A stretch of DNA of 64,000 bases from Alkalihalobacillus sp. BA299 (GCF_017745675.1 NZ_JAFLJM010000003.1:124001-188000); one strand, 5' to 3'. Counted from the stretch's first letter, positions 10,003 to 17,932 are shown. Numbers and translations: made by a program. The notes: generated by a model from the letters alone, not told the origin.

Positions 10003-10036
10003 AATGTAAAAAATAAAATATAATTTTTTTTACATT
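10003..10036. promoter_or_regulatory. Inverted repeat in the arsR-arsD divergent control region
   Basis: Perfect 11-bp arms AATGTAAAAAA and TTTTTTACATT with a 12-base AT-only spacer. It lies 42 bases upstream of arsR and 89 upstream of arsD. A candidate ArsR operator; a second, weaker repeat (ATATAA N8 TTATAT, 10072-10091) lies next to the arsD promoter. Confidence 0.45.
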
Positions 10037-10044
10037 ACTTATGA

Positions 10045-10073
10045 TTGTAAATATGATCCACAACCATTATTAT
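10045..10073 (+). promoter_or_regulatory. Probable arsD-arsA promoter
   Basis: TTGTAA (10045-10050), 17-base spacer, TATTAT (10068-10073), about 45 bases upstream of the arsD ribosome binding site. The neighbouring ATATAA/TTATAT repeat would allow ArsR control. Confidence 0.5.
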
Positions 10074-10124
10074 ATAACTATATACTTATATGTCAATTTA
10101 ATTATTTGTAAAGGAGATGTAAAT

Positions 10125-10487
10125 ATGTCATTAAAAATTGAAATCTTTGATCCTGCACTTTGTTGTTCTACAGGTGTTTGTGGACCGAGTGTCGACCCTG
10201 AATTAACTCGAATTGCAAAAGATATTCATACATTACAAAAAAATAATATAGATGCTGTTCGCTATAATTTATCTCAAAACGCTGAGCCTTATGTAACTAC
10301 TGAGGTAATTAGCCAATTATTGGATGATGAAGGAACTGATGCATTACCAGCAACCTTAGTCAATGGAGAGTTAAAGAAAAAAGGTAGTTACCCTACAAAA
10401 ACAGAATTATCGGAATGGACAGGATTATCTGTAGAAACGTTCACTTCTAAACAAAAACCATTAAAAATTGATTTAGAAATTAAATAA
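10125..10487 (+). CDS. arsD: Arsenic metallochaperone ArsD
   Basis: Delivers arsenite to ArsA. 120 residues in a thioredoxin-like fold. The essential vicinal Cys pair and third Cys are present as CCSTGVC (Cys13, Cys14, Cys19 here). The extra C-terminal cysteine pairs found in the E. coli plasmid protein are absent, as in many Gram-positive ArsDs. ATG with AAGGAGAT 7 bases upstream; 26 bases before arsA. Confidence 0.95.
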   Translation: MSLKIEIFDPALCCSTGVCGPSVDPELTRIAKDIHTLQKNNIDAVRYNLSQNAEPYVTTEVISQLLDDEGTDALPATLVNGELKKKGSYPTKTELSEWTGLSVETFTSKQKPLKIDLEIK

Positions 10488-10513
10488 TAAGGTTAATAAA
10501 AGGAGTTCTTTTT

Positions 10514-12277
10514 ATGGAACAGTTTCAACCAGTTAAAGCTGTTACTACAAGATATTTATTTTTCACAGGAAAAGGTGGAGTTGGTAAAACAACAACAGCA
10601 GCTGCAACAGCTGTTCAACTCGCCCATTCTGGTAAAAAAGTTTTAATTATAAGTACTGATCCTGCTTCGAATTTACAAGATGTATTTGAAATGGAATTAT
10701 CTCAAGATCCGTCAGAACTCCCCACTTGCCCTGGGCTATTTGCTGCCAACCTTGACCCAGAACAAGCAGCTGCAGCCTATCGCGAAAAAGTAATTGGTCC
10801 ATACCGCGGGAAGCTTCCTGAAGCAGCAATTCGTAATATGGAAGAGCAACTATCTGGAGCTTGTACGGTAGAAATTGCAGCATTTGATGAGTTTACGAAT
10901 GTGCTAGCCAATAGCGAGTTAACGAGCTCGTTTGATCATATTATTTTCGATACTGCACCTACAGGACATACTTTACGACTGTTACAGTTGCCAACGGCAT
11001 GGAGCTCATTTTTAAATGAAAGTACTCATGGAGCTTCGTGCTTAGGACCTTTATCTGGCCTTCAAGAAAAAAAAGAACTTTATCAAACAACAGTCAATGT
11101 GCTATCAACTGATGAAAAAACGGCTATTTTCCTCGTCGCTCGTCCAGATTTTTCATCTCTTGAAGAAGCTGCACGTGCTTCAAAAGAACTAGCACATATT
11201 GGCATTTGCAATCAACGTCTTATTATCAATGGAGTTTTTCAACCAGCAAACGAGACTGATGAAATTGCCAATGCCTTGAAGCTAAAGCAGCAAAAAGCAT
11301 TGCAATCATTACCTAGTGATATATCAAAGCAAGCTATATTTTTTATGCCGCTCGTTCCGTATTCTTTAACTGGCATCCATTCTTTAAAACAGCTATTCGC
11401 TAAGCAGAAAACGATTGTTTCAGAAGAGATCGGAGAAGAACCTCCTACGTTACCACCATTAAAAGCAATAATTGACGAGCTTGCTATGAAAAAAAAGGGT
11501 GTTATTATGACAATGGGGAAAGGTGGAGTCGGTAAAACAACAACAGCAACAGCGATCGCACTTGGACTTGCAGAAAGAGGATTTCTCGTTCATTTAACGA
11601 CGACAGACCCTGCAGCACACTTACAACTTATACTAAATCAAGCAGAATCATTTGAAAATTTAATAGTTAGTAACATCGATCCGAATGAAGAAGTAGAAAA
11701 ATACAAGCTTGAAGTATTAAATAAAGTCGCTAATGATTTAGATGAAGAAAGTCTCGCTTATATAAAAGAAGACCTTGAGTCTCCTTGCACAGAAGAAATT
11801 GCTGTATTTCGTGCATTTGCAGAAGTTGTAGACCAAGGACAAGAAGCTTTTGTTGTAATCGATACGGCACCAACAGGACACACTTTACTATTACTAGATG
11901 CCGCCAAATCGTATCATAACGAAGTCACACGTTCAAGTGGAGACATGCCAAAAGCTGTTCGGTCCTTACTACCACGTTTGAAAAACAGCGAAGAAACGAC
12001 CGTCGTACTCGTGACACTTCCAGAAGCAACACCAGTCTTTGAAGCTTCAAGGCTTCAAGATGATTTAAGAAGAGCAGAGATTGTTCCAAAGTGGTGGATC
12101 ATAAATCAATGCTTTTATGGTACAAATACCGTAGATCCTCTTTTACAACAACGGGCTCAATCTGAAGCAAAATGGATCAATAAAGTTGATAAAGACTTAT
12201 CAGAACAAACCGTATTAATTCCTTGGCAAAAAGAGGAGCTTATTGGATTAGAGCATCTGAAACAATTAATTAAATAA
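10514..12277 (+). CDS. arsA: Arsenite-stimulated ATPase ArsA
   Basis: Energises arsenite export through ArsB. 587 residues made of two homologous halves. Each has a deviant Walker A GKGGVGKTTT (residues 19-28 and 335-344) and a DTAPTGHTL signature. The three metalloid-binding cysteines are at 117, 176 and 425, matching Cys113, Cys172 and Cys422 of the E. coli protein. Complete gene, cotranscribed with arsD and followed by a terminator. Presence of arsDA suggests high-level resistance. Confidence 0.96.
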   Translation: MEQFQPVKAVTTRYLFFTGKGGVGKTTTAAATAVQLAHSGKKVLIISTDPASNLQDVFEMELSQDPSELPTCPGLFAANLDPEQAAAAYREKVIGPYRGKLPEAAIRNMEEQLSGACTVEIAAFDEFTNVLANSELTSSFDHIIFDTAPTGHTLRLLQLPTAWSSFLNESTHGASCLGPLSGLQEKKELYQTTVNVLSTDEKTAIFLVARPDFSSLEEAARASKELAHIGICNQRLIINGVFQPANETDEIANALKLKQQKALQSLPSDISKQAIFFMPLVPYSLTGIHSLKQLFAKQKTIVSEEIGEEPPTLPPLKAIIDELAMKKKGVIMTMGKGGVGKTTTATAIALGLAERGFLVHLTTTDPAAHLQLILNQAESFENLIVSNIDPNEEVEKYKLEVLNKVANDLDEESLAYIKEDLESPCTEEIAVFRAFAEVVDQGQEAFVVIDTAPTGHTLLLLDAAKSYHNEVTRSSGDMPKAVRSLLPRLKNSEETTVVLVTLPEATPVFEASRLQDDLRRAEIVPKWWIINQCFYGTNTVDPLLQQRAQSEAKWINKVDKDLSEQTVLIPWQKEELIGLEHLKQLIK

Positions 12278-12285
12278 TACCTGAG

Positions 12286-12328
12286 GAGGTGTAATGTTGC
12301 TTTGCAATACCTACACCTCTTATTTTTC
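12286..12328 (+). terminator. Intrinsic terminator of arsD-arsA
   Basis: GAGGTGTA (12286-12293) pairs with TACACCTC (12312-12319), with an inner TTGC/GCAA stem, followed by TTATTTTTCTT. It separates arsDA from the flavoprotein gene, which has its own promoter. Confidence 0.75.
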
Positions 12329-12379
12329 TTCATTATATATACGACTTTCAACAATCTAACGGTGCTCTTAATATTTCCC

Positions 12380-12408
12380 TTGATAAGTATGGTCTATTTT
12401 TGTATATT
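12380..12408 (+). promoter_or_regulatory. Sigma-A promoter of the flavoprotein gene
   Basis: TTGATA (12380-12385), 17-base spacer, TATATT (12403-12408). The start of transcription would fall near 12415, inside the Zur-type box. Confidence 0.7.
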
Positions 12409-12411
12409 AAA

Positions 12412-12426
12412 TAGTAATGATTACGA
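12412..12426 (+). promoter_or_regulatory. Zur-type operator (Fur-family 7-1-7 box)
   Basis: TAGTAATGATTACGA matches the Bacillus subtilis Zur consensus TCGTAATNATTACGA at 13 of the 14 defined positions. It fits Fur (TGATAATNATTATCA) and PerR (TTATAATNATTATAA) consensus less well. It lies just after the -10 box, where repressor binding would block initiation. Confidence 0.6.
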
Positions 12427-12447
12427 TTGTTTTTCGGAGGTTATATT

Positions 12448-13614
12448 ATGTTCGACTGGCTTATTATTGGTGGCGGGATTCAAGGTTGTACAGCTGCGGT
12501 TTATTTTCTCAAACAGAAAAAAGTTTCAATCGATAAATTAGCAATTATCGATCCGAATGAGAAACCTTTATCCATGTGGCTACACTGTACATCTACTATT
12601 GATATGCCCTATTTACGTTCTCCCTCTATTCATCACCTAGCCCCTGCCCACTTTGATCTTGAAAAGTTTGCTAAGACAACGAAGGGAAAGAGTTATGCTT
12701 CATTTTATAAACCATATGACCGACCAGGATTACAACTTTTTAATACTCACTGTGAGCATTTATTTAAAGAGACTAACTTACAAAACAGTTGGATTCAAGG
12801 GCGGGTTTTTCAGTTAAAAAAAGAGCGAGAATATTGGAAAGTCTTTTTAAAGGATGGGCAGCAACTAGAAAGTAACAATGTTTTACTTGCCATCGGATTA
12901 AGTGAGCATCCCTACTGGCCGGATTGGGCGCTTACTGCAAAAGAAAATGGTGCTTCTATCTCACATATCTTTGAATGTGAACAAAAGGTACCCGATTCTA
13001 CAAAATCATTAACTATCATTGGCGGAGGTATAACCGCTGCACATGCAGCTATTAAGTGGAGTCGACTTCTCCCTAGTCGTGTTACACAAATTTCAAGGCA
13101 CTCACTTCGAGTGCATCAATTTGATTCTGATCCGGGATGGCTTGGCCCTAAACTGATGAGGAATTTCCATGCAGCTTCAAGCTATGAGAAAAGGCGTGAA
13201 ATGATCCGACTTGCAAGACATAGAGGTTCGTTGCCACTAGACATTAAAGCAAAAGTAAGTAAACAAATCAAAAACGGATCTCTCTATTTTTTACAAGATG
13301 AGGTTTCGGAAGTGCAAAGCGATAGCACTAGAAATGAAGTTAAGCTTCAATCTGGACAGAAAATAAGTTCCGACCACATTTTATTGGCAACAGGATTTCA
13401 TCAATCCCCACCTGGTATTGAATGGCTCAAACCAACGATCGAAGAAAGACATCTTCAATGTGCTACTTGTGGGTATCCTATTTTGTCAACTTCTTTACAA
13501 TGGGATGATGGATTGTATGCGATCGGTGCGCTTTCAGAACTTGAAATTGGTCCAGTAGCTAGAAATATTTCAGGAGCTCGTCGAGGAATTGAAAGAATTT
13601 TAAAGTCGATATAG
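12448..13614 (+). CDS. FAD/NAD(P)-binding oxidoreductase, predicted Zur-controlled
   Basis: 388-residue flavoprotein with an N-terminal FAD-binding Rossmann motif (LIIGGGIQGC, residues 4-13), a second dinucleotide-binding motif (LTIIGGGITAAHAA, about residue 188) and a LLATGFHQ segment near residue 312. This layout is that of the flavin monooxygenase/N-hydroxylase and pyridine-nucleotide reductase group. ATG at 12448 has CGGAGG 7 bases upstream. Although it follows arsDA, a terminator and its own promoter with a Zur-like box lie between, so a link to zinc starvation is as likely as one to arsenic. A CATCG-type pair of cysteines (CATC, about residue 340) is present. Substrate unknown. Confidence 0.8.
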   Translation: MFDWLIIGGGIQGCTAAVYFLKQKKVSIDKLAIIDPNEKPLSMWLHCTSTIDMPYLRSPSIHHLAPAHFDLEKFAKTTKGKSYASFYKPYDRPGLQLFNTHCEHLFKETNLQNSWIQGRVFQLKKEREYWKVFLKDGQQLESNNVLLAIGLSEHPYWPDWALTAKENGASISHIFECEQKVPDSTKSLTIIGGGITAAHAAIKWSRLLPSRVTQISRHSLRVHQFDSDPGWLGPKLMRNFHAASSYEKRREMIRLARHRGSLPLDIKAKVSKQIKNGSLYFLQDEVSEVQSDSTRNEVKLQSGQKISSDHILLATGFHQSPPGIEWLKPTIEERHLQCATCGYPILSTSLQWDDGLYAIGALSELEIGPVARNISGARRGIERILKSI

Positions 13615-13673
13615 CTCAAGGTAGCTAGCTTCCATCATTCTCATTTTAAAAATCAAACTATCGATATTAAACC

Positions 13674-13703
13674 AAAAAAAGCAGAGTGCACATGACACTC
13701 TGC
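13674..13703 (-). terminator. Intrinsic terminator of the IDEAL-domain gene
   Basis: Perfect 8-bp stem GCAGAGTG/CACTCTGC with a 7-base loop, followed on the minus strand by eight T within TTTTTTTTGG. Starts 5 bases after the stop codon. Confidence 0.85.
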
Positions 13704-13708
13704 TATAA

Positions 13709-14005
13709 TTAATCAACAAATTGTATATTTAATTCATACCCTTTTTCAAATAACGTTTTCCCAGGACGATAACGATCTAACAACTCATTGTAATGTGTCG
13801 ATAGTACGAAAAACCTTTGTTCATCACTTTCCTCTAATGCATCATCAATCTGCTTACAGATTTCATTCTTTTGATACTCGTATATTGAATATTCAAGCAT
13901 CGCTTGCGCATAGAGGGAATTCAGAATTTCTTCTGAAGGCTTCTTCTTGTTACGAATCGCGGCTAATTGTTTCATGAGCTTTTTATCAATGGCAAATTTG
14001 TTCAT
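13709..14005 (-). CDS. IDEAL domain-containing protein
   Basis: 98 residues; the C-terminal half contains IDDALEESDEQRFFVLSTHYNELL, matching the roughly 35-residue IDEAL module (Ile-Asp-x-x-Leu pattern) found in Bacillus YpiB-like and ComK-region proteins. The module is often a small adaptor segment of unclear role. ATG has AAGGAGGTAAC upstream. No signal peptide or membrane helix. Monocistronic, with its own terminator. Function not known. Confidence 0.75.
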   Translation of the reverse strand: MNKFAIDKKLMKQLAAIRNKKKPSEEILNSLYAQAMLEYSIYEYQKNEICKQIDDALEESDEQRFFVLSTHYNELLDRYRPGKTLFEKGYELNIQFVD

Positions 14006-14186
14006 AGAAGTTACCTCCTTTTTGTTATTTTACATTAAATTTTCGAATAATTCAAACACTTTTAATGTCTAATTTTAACCAATTTTAGCTAATTTTAAAT
14101 TGTACTTAGATTTATATTCTTTTTTACCCTATTTTATTCATATTTAAACCTTTCAGTTCAAAAGAGTGAGCCATTCGTTCCATCGT

Positions 14187-14252
14187 AAAAACACCTCTAT
14201 CTAATTTATGCATTCCAATTTTGGTTGCATCGTCAATTGATAGAGGTGAATT
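14187..14252 (-). terminator. Structured terminator downstream of pcp
   Basis: Perfect 10-bp stem CACCTCTATC/GATAGAGGTG (14192-14201 with about 14239-14248) enclosing smaller stems ATGCA/TGCAT and CCAA/TTGG, then TTTTT on the minus strand. It begins about 20 bases after the pcp stop. Confidence 0.6.
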
Positions 14253-14270
14253 GTTACTTACCGTATACAA

Positions 14271-14903
14271 TTAATTGGACGATCCACAATCCCGGATGGC
14301 TTCAAGCATAATAATTAAGCTTTTCACTTGTTCATCTAAAGACATACTTGGTGTGTTTGGATAAGCTATGACCATATCAGGTGTTGCCGGGAAGTGAATA
14401 AATCCAGCTTTTGTATTTAATCGATTTTGATGAATATGATATAAAATTCCATACAATGTATTATTGCAAATATATGTACCTGCTGTATTAGAGATTTGTG
14501 CAGGAATCCCTTGTGAACGTAAGCGATCTACCATCAGTCGAATCGGTAACGTCGTAAATAATCCATCTGGGCCATCATCAATAATAGGACGATCCACTGG
14601 TTTATCACCTTGGTTATCCCCTTTATCTCCCTCACCTGCTGTATCTTGAACATTAATCCCAATTCGTTCTGGTGTAACCGCAGTTCTTCCAAACGCAAGA
14701 CCACATGATATAACAACATCTGGCTTTATTTCTTCTACTTTCATAAGAAGCTGATCTACACATTGACCATACACTACAGGTAACCCGATTGTGTCAATTT
14801 CTAGCCCTGCCACTTCTTGTTTCTTTACCTCGTTTACAATTTCTAACGTTGGATTTATTTTAAAGTCACCAAACGGCTCAAAGCCTGATAATAGAACTTT
14901 CAT
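14271..14903 (-). CDS. pcp: Pyrrolidone-carboxylate peptidase
   Basis: Cysteine peptidase (family C15) that removes N-terminal pyroglutamate from peptides; cytoplasmic tetramer in known members. 210 residues, close to the usual 215. The N-terminal LLSGFEPFG motif, the catalytic glutamate segment AVTPERIGIN and the nucleophile segment AGTYICNNTLY are all present, with a C-terminal HFPATPDM segment holding the catalytic histidine. ATG is preceded by GAAGGAGG. Single gene with its own terminator. Confidence 0.95.
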   Translation of the reverse strand: MKVLLSGFEPFGDFKINPTLEIVNEVKKQEVAGLEIDTIGLPVVYGQCVDQLLMKVEEIKPDVVISCGLAFGRTAVTPERIGINVQDTAGEGDKGDNQGDKPVDRPIIDDGPDGLFTTLPIRLMVDRLRSQGIPAQISNTAGTYICNNTLYGILYHIHQNRLNTKAGFIHFPATPDMVIAYPNTPSMSLDEQVKSLIIMLEAIRDCGSSN

Positions 14904-15003
14904 TACGCTGCCTCCTTCAAACGATGTATAGTTTTATTTTAAAGGTCTCCACACTTGATAGCAATTTTCAAAGCCCCCAGTTTTTAATTTCCAAAATATG
15001 CAG

Positions 15004-15032
15004 TTGTAAAAGAACGCTTGTTTGCATATAAT
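15004..15032 (+). promoter_or_regulatory. Sigma-A promoter of the 118-residue protein gene
   Basis: TTGTAA (15004-15009), 17-base spacer, TATAAT (15027-15032). The -10 box lies within the centre of the palindrome at 15011-15053. Confidence 0.75.
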
Positions 15033-15053
15033 ATAAATGCAAACAAATGTTCT
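15011..15053 (+). promoter_or_regulatory. 43-bp palindrome with paired LexA-like boxes
   Basis: Two 17-base arms match at 15 positions around a 9-base centre. Each arm holds a one-mismatch version of the Gram-positive SOS core GAAC-N4-GTTC: GAACGCTTGTTT (15012-15023) and AAACAAATGTTC (15041-15052). The pair brackets the -10 box. LexA is the leading candidate; another dimeric repressor is possible. Confidence 0.5.
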
Positions 15054-15074
15054 TAGGATGGAGTTTGATAGCTT

Positions 15075-15431
15075 ATGATGATAACGAAAGATGAACAAAA
15101 AGCCATTCATCATTATGTGCTATTAACAATTGCACGAAAAGCGTTAGAAAAAGATTTAGAGCGATTAAAAACTTTACCATTAAAATTACAACCTTCTTAC
15201 CTTGACCTAACAACAACTGTACTAGATCAACTTAGTAAAGAGCTTGGCGTGTTCAAGCGGTATATGAAACAAAATGAATTAAAAGTTCAACTAGGGAAAA
15301 ACGATGGAACCTTTTCCCATTACCATTATTTTTGTCGTGGATACGAAGGGCAAAACCACTACTTAAATGTAAATTTAAAAAATCAAGTAACACAGTATAT
15401 TACCAATTGTTTTGCTAATGGGGTAAAATAA
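15075..15431 (+). CDS. Small conserved Bacillus protein (YhjD-like), possibly SOS-controlled
   Basis: 118 residues, mostly helical and charged, with a C-terminal KNDGTFSHYHYFCRGYEGQN stretch. The overall pattern resembles the small Bacillus protein YhjD, but this is from memory of the family and is tentative. No signal peptide or membrane segment. Two adjacent ATG codons occur; the first, at 15075, follows GGATGGAG at a rather long distance. Its promoter sits inside a palindrome of LexA-like half sites, which would suggest induction after DNA damage. Function unknown. Confidence 0.6.
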   Translation: MMITKDEQKAIHHYVLLTIARKALEKDLERLKTLPLKLQPSYLDLTTTVLDQLSKELGVFKRYMKQNELKVQLGKNDGTFSHYHYFCRGYEGQNHYLNVNLKNQVTQYITNCFANGVK

Positions 15432-15490
15432 AAAAGCAACATCGTTTATATGACAAGCTGACACCTATATTTTAGAAAACTCTATCACCG

Positions 15491-15520
15491 GAAACTCTTT
15501 TTAGTAGAGAAAAGAGTGCA
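15491..15520 (+). terminator. Possible weak terminator before mgtC/sapB
   Basis: ACTCTTTT pairs with AAAAGAGT across an 8-base loop, followed by AT-rich sequence without a clean T-run. Could end the preceding gene or attenuate the next. Confidence 0.35.
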
Positions 15521-15580
15521 TAAATTCTTTTATATTTTATATTAATAGTATTAATAGTTATTAACAGTAGAATCCAGGGG

Positions 15581-16282
15581 GTGAAAACAATACTTTTTGA
15601 AGTATTTAAAGATGAAATAATATTAAAATTAGGATTCGCTTCAGTAGCTGGTCTAGTCATTGGTTTAGAGCGAGAATTAAAAGGTAAGCCTTTAGGGTTA
15701 AAAACATGCTTAATTGTATCTGTTATATCCTGTTTGTTAACTGTCGTATCATTTGAAGCGGCCTTTTTGTATTCTAAGGAATATTCGCGCCCTATGGACC
15801 CAGGACGCATACCCTCTTATATCATAAGCGGAATTGGTTTTTTAGGTGCTGGTGTCATATTAAGGAGAAGTAATGAAGCTATATCAGGATTAACGACCGC
15901 TGCACTAGTTTTAGGTTCGGCAGCGTTAGGGATTACGATAGGTGCTGGCTTTTATATAGAAGCGTTAGCAGGTGTAATTTTTATTATTTTGGGAATGAAA
16001 GTTATCCCTTATTTTTTTAATAAAATTGGCCCGAAAAAGCTAAATGAAAAAGAAATAAAAGTAAAGTTATATATCGAAAAAGCGACCGATTTAACCACAT
16101 TAATGAAGGAAATGAAAGAAAAAAAGCTAGGAATTAAACGTGTGAAAGTAACTGAAGAATCTAATGCTATAATTATTACTTGTATTGTAACTGTATATAA
16201 AAAAGTTTATACAACAGATACGTATTATAATATTAAGTCCTTACCTGGTGTTAAAAAAGTAGAAGTCGAGAGCTTAGAGTAA
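15581..16282 (+). CDS. MgtC/SapB family membrane protein
   Basis: 233 residues. The N-terminal two thirds are membrane-embedded, with the family motifs GLVIGLERELKGKPLGLKT (about residues 24-42) and ISGIGFLGAGVILR (about 80-93), then a C-terminal cytosolic ACT-like region of about 75 residues. Homologues affect Mg2+ limitation survival and ATP synthase; they are not themselves proven transporters. The GTG at 15581 is immediately adjacent to AGGGGG, too close for normal initiation. The next in-frame codon at a normal distance is ATA (15590), so the true start is uncertain by a few residues. Convergent with mgtE. Confidence 0.85.
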   Translation: MKTILFEVFKDEIILKLGFASVAGLVIGLERELKGKPLGLKTCLIVSVISCLLTVVSFEAAFLYSKEYSRPMDPGRIPSYIISGIGFLGAGVILRRSNEAISGLTTAALVLGSAALGITIGAGFYIEALAGVIFIILGMKVIPYFFNKIGPKKLNEKEIKVKLYIEKATDLTTLMKEMKEKKLGIKRVKVTEESNAIIITCIVTVYKKVYTTDTYYNIKSLPGVKKVEVESLE

Positions 16283-16303
16283 AATTTCTATTAAATGAGT
16301 CTA

Positions 16304-16341
16304 AAAAATTGGTGTCAAGCATTTTAAAGGTGCTTGACACC
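16304..16341 (-). terminator. Terminator shared by mgtE and the mgtC/sapB gene; resembles hairpin at 45231
   Basis: Perfect 11-bp stem GGTGTCAAGCA/TGCTTGACACC with a 9-base loop. The minus strand continues with ATTTTTTAG, a good terminator for mgtE; the plus side is weaker. The core is like a second hairpin near 45250. Confidence 0.75.
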
Positions 16342-16357
16342 GTTACTTTAAATATTA

Positions 16358-17716
16358 CTATAAATAATTAATAAGAGTCGTTGCTATTGTAAAGTAAATA
16401 AGTAAGCCTAAAATATCGTTAACTGTCGTAATAAACGGACCTGAGGCAATCGCAGGGTCAAGCTTTAATTTATTAATAGCTAATGGGACGGTTGCTCCAA
16501 TTACTGTTGCAATACTTAATGTTAAAAATAGTGAAACTCCAACGATAAACGCAATCATATATCCATAAATAAATGGAACAACGATAATGAGTGTCACTGC
16601 ACAAATTAGTCCTAACATTAATCCTGTACCAAATTCTTGCTTAACCGTATTCCATAAACCTTTTTTCTCTAATGAGCCAGTTGCTAAAGCACGTACAGTA
16701 ACTGCCAATGATTGTGTACCTGTATTACCTGCTGAGTCCATAATTAATGGAATAAACACGGCTAATAGAACAATTTCTTGAAGAGTTTCTTCGAATTGGC
16801 CAATGACTCCAGCCGTAATTAGTCCAAAAAACATTAATAAAATAATCCACGGTGAACGTTTTTTAGCTGCAGTAAATGCTGTGACATTAACATCAGTTGC
16901 TCCTCTTACAGCAGAAATTTCACCTAAATCTTCGGTTGCTTCTTCTTCTAAAACGTCTATTACATCATCGACTGTAACAATACCAATTAACTCCCCAGTA
17001 CTCGTAACGACAGGTGCTGCAAGAAAATCATATTTCTTAATTAACTTTGCTACTTCTTCTTGATCCATATGAGCTTCGACCGAGACAACACGAGAACTCA
17101 TAATGTCTTCAATTCTTTCCGAAGTTGGTGCAATAATGAGATCACGTAGCGAAATGACTCCAACTAATTTATCTTTTTCATCAACTACATAGAGGTAATA
17201 GATTGTTTCTGCATCTGGACCTTGCTCACGAAGAAGCTCGATTACCTCTGAAGCTGTTTGAGTAGCCTTTAATGAGATATATTCTTTTGTCATAATCGCA
17301 CCAGCTGTTTCTGGTGGATAGGCTAATAGTTCTTTAACATCATCCGCATCTGCTTTATCCATGGCGCTAAGAATAGCTTTTGCCTTTCCGTCTTTAATTT
17401 CTGATAAATAATCAGCTACATCGTCTGCATACATATTATTAAACATCTCTGCAGTGAAATGGTCATCAAGTTCAACTGCAATATTTTTTTGTTCATCAAT
17501 GTCAAGCTCCTGGAATACTTCAGCAAATTCGGCAGCTGAAAGATAAGCGTATACGAGCTGGCGTTGATCCTTCTCTAAATTTGAAAAAATATCCATTTGA
17601 TCTGTTGGATGCAGTTCAAGAAACGCCTCTCTAAACTGTTCTTTATCGTTCTCTTTTAATACGAGGAGAATATGATTTACATATTCTTCACGAGTTTGTT
17701 CGTTAAGTCTAACCAC
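16358..17716 (-). CDS. mgtE: Magnesium transporter MgtE
   Basis: 452-residue Mg2+ channel. Order: N-terminal MgtE_N superhelical domain (about 1-130), two CBS domains (about 135-255, with VDEKDKLVGVISLRDL), then five C-terminal transmembrane helices including MDSAGNTGTQSLAVTVRALATG, which forms the pore. GTG start at 17716, GGGAGG 8 bases upstream. Expression is clearly set by an M-box Mg2+ riboswitch and terminator, so it should be made only when cytosolic Mg2+ is low. A 41-codon leader ORF ends 14 bases before the start. Confidence 0.96.
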   Translation of the reverse strand: MVRLNEQTREEYVNHILLVLKENDKEQFREAFLELHPTDQMDIFSNLEKDQRQLVYAYLSAAEFAEVFQELDIDEQKNIAVELDDHFTAEMFNNMYADDVADYLSEIKDGKAKAILSAMDKADADDVKELLAYPPETAGAIMTKEYISLKATQTASEVIELLREQGPDAETIYYLYVVDEKDKLVGVISLRDLIIAPTSERIEDIMSSRVVSVEAHMDQEEVAKLIKKYDFLAAPVVTSTGELIGIVTVDDVIDVLEEEATEDLGEISAVRGATDVNVTAFTAAKKRSPWIILLMFFGLITAGVIGQFEETLQEIVLLAVFIPLIMDSAGNTGTQSLAVTVRALATGSLEKKGLWNTVKQEFGTGLMLGLICAVTLIIVVPFIYGYMIAFIVGVSLFLTLSIATVIGATVPLAINKLKLDPAIASGPFITTVNDILGLLIYFTIATTLINYL

Positions 17717-17730
17717 GGTCGCTTCCTCCC

Positions 17731-17856
17731 TTAAAGGAGAACTAGTTCACACAACATTTGGAAGTGAAGTGGCGTTCTCCCAATCACTTGTATTATTCCT
17801 TTTGTCTCACGTACTAATCTATTCATTCCAGACTCTGGTTCGGGACAACTATCCAT
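17731..17856 (-). CDS. 41-residue leader ORF upstream of mgtE
   Basis: ATG at 17856 is preceded by a near-perfect Shine-Dalgarno GGAGGTGAT. The product starts MDSCPEPESGMNRLVRET and ends HFQMLCELVLL. Its TAA is followed at once by the mgtE Shine-Dalgarno (AAGGGAGG), so translation of the two could be coupled. It lies between the riboswitch terminator and mgtE. No family recognised; a regulatory leader peptide is inferred from position only. A GGAGAAC/GTTCTCC inverted repeat (17736-17742 with 17774-17780) spans its 3' end. Confidence 0.5.
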   Translation of the reverse strand: MDSCPEPESGMNRLVRETKGIIQVIGRTPLHFQMLCELVLL

Positions 17857-17900
17857 TCCACATCACCTCCAAATAACTATGGATTTCAAAAAATGATTAC

Positions 17901-17932
17901 AAAATAAAAACACCTTCTACGAAAGAAGGTGT
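17901..17932 (-). terminator. M-box expression-platform terminator
   Basis: Perfect 9-bp stem ACACCTTCT/AGAAGGTGT with a 5-base loop, then TTTTTATTTTG on the minus strand. It lies about 70 bases after the aptamer and 184 bases before mgtE. In known M-box elements Mg2+ binding favours such a terminator. Confidence 0.88.

Noticed and set aside
9962..10063. Longer arsR and arsD reading frames overlapping each other at 10041-10063
   Set aside because: Both extensions are AT-driven, lack ribosome binding sites and would cross the divergent promoter region; the internal ATGs with strong sites are used.
14160..14275. Short minus-strand frame downstream of pcp encoding about 30 residues (MHKLDRGVFTMERMAHS...)
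   Set aside because: It overlaps the long terminator hairpin of pcp, has only a weak ribosome binding site and no recognisable family; the structure is better explained as a terminator.
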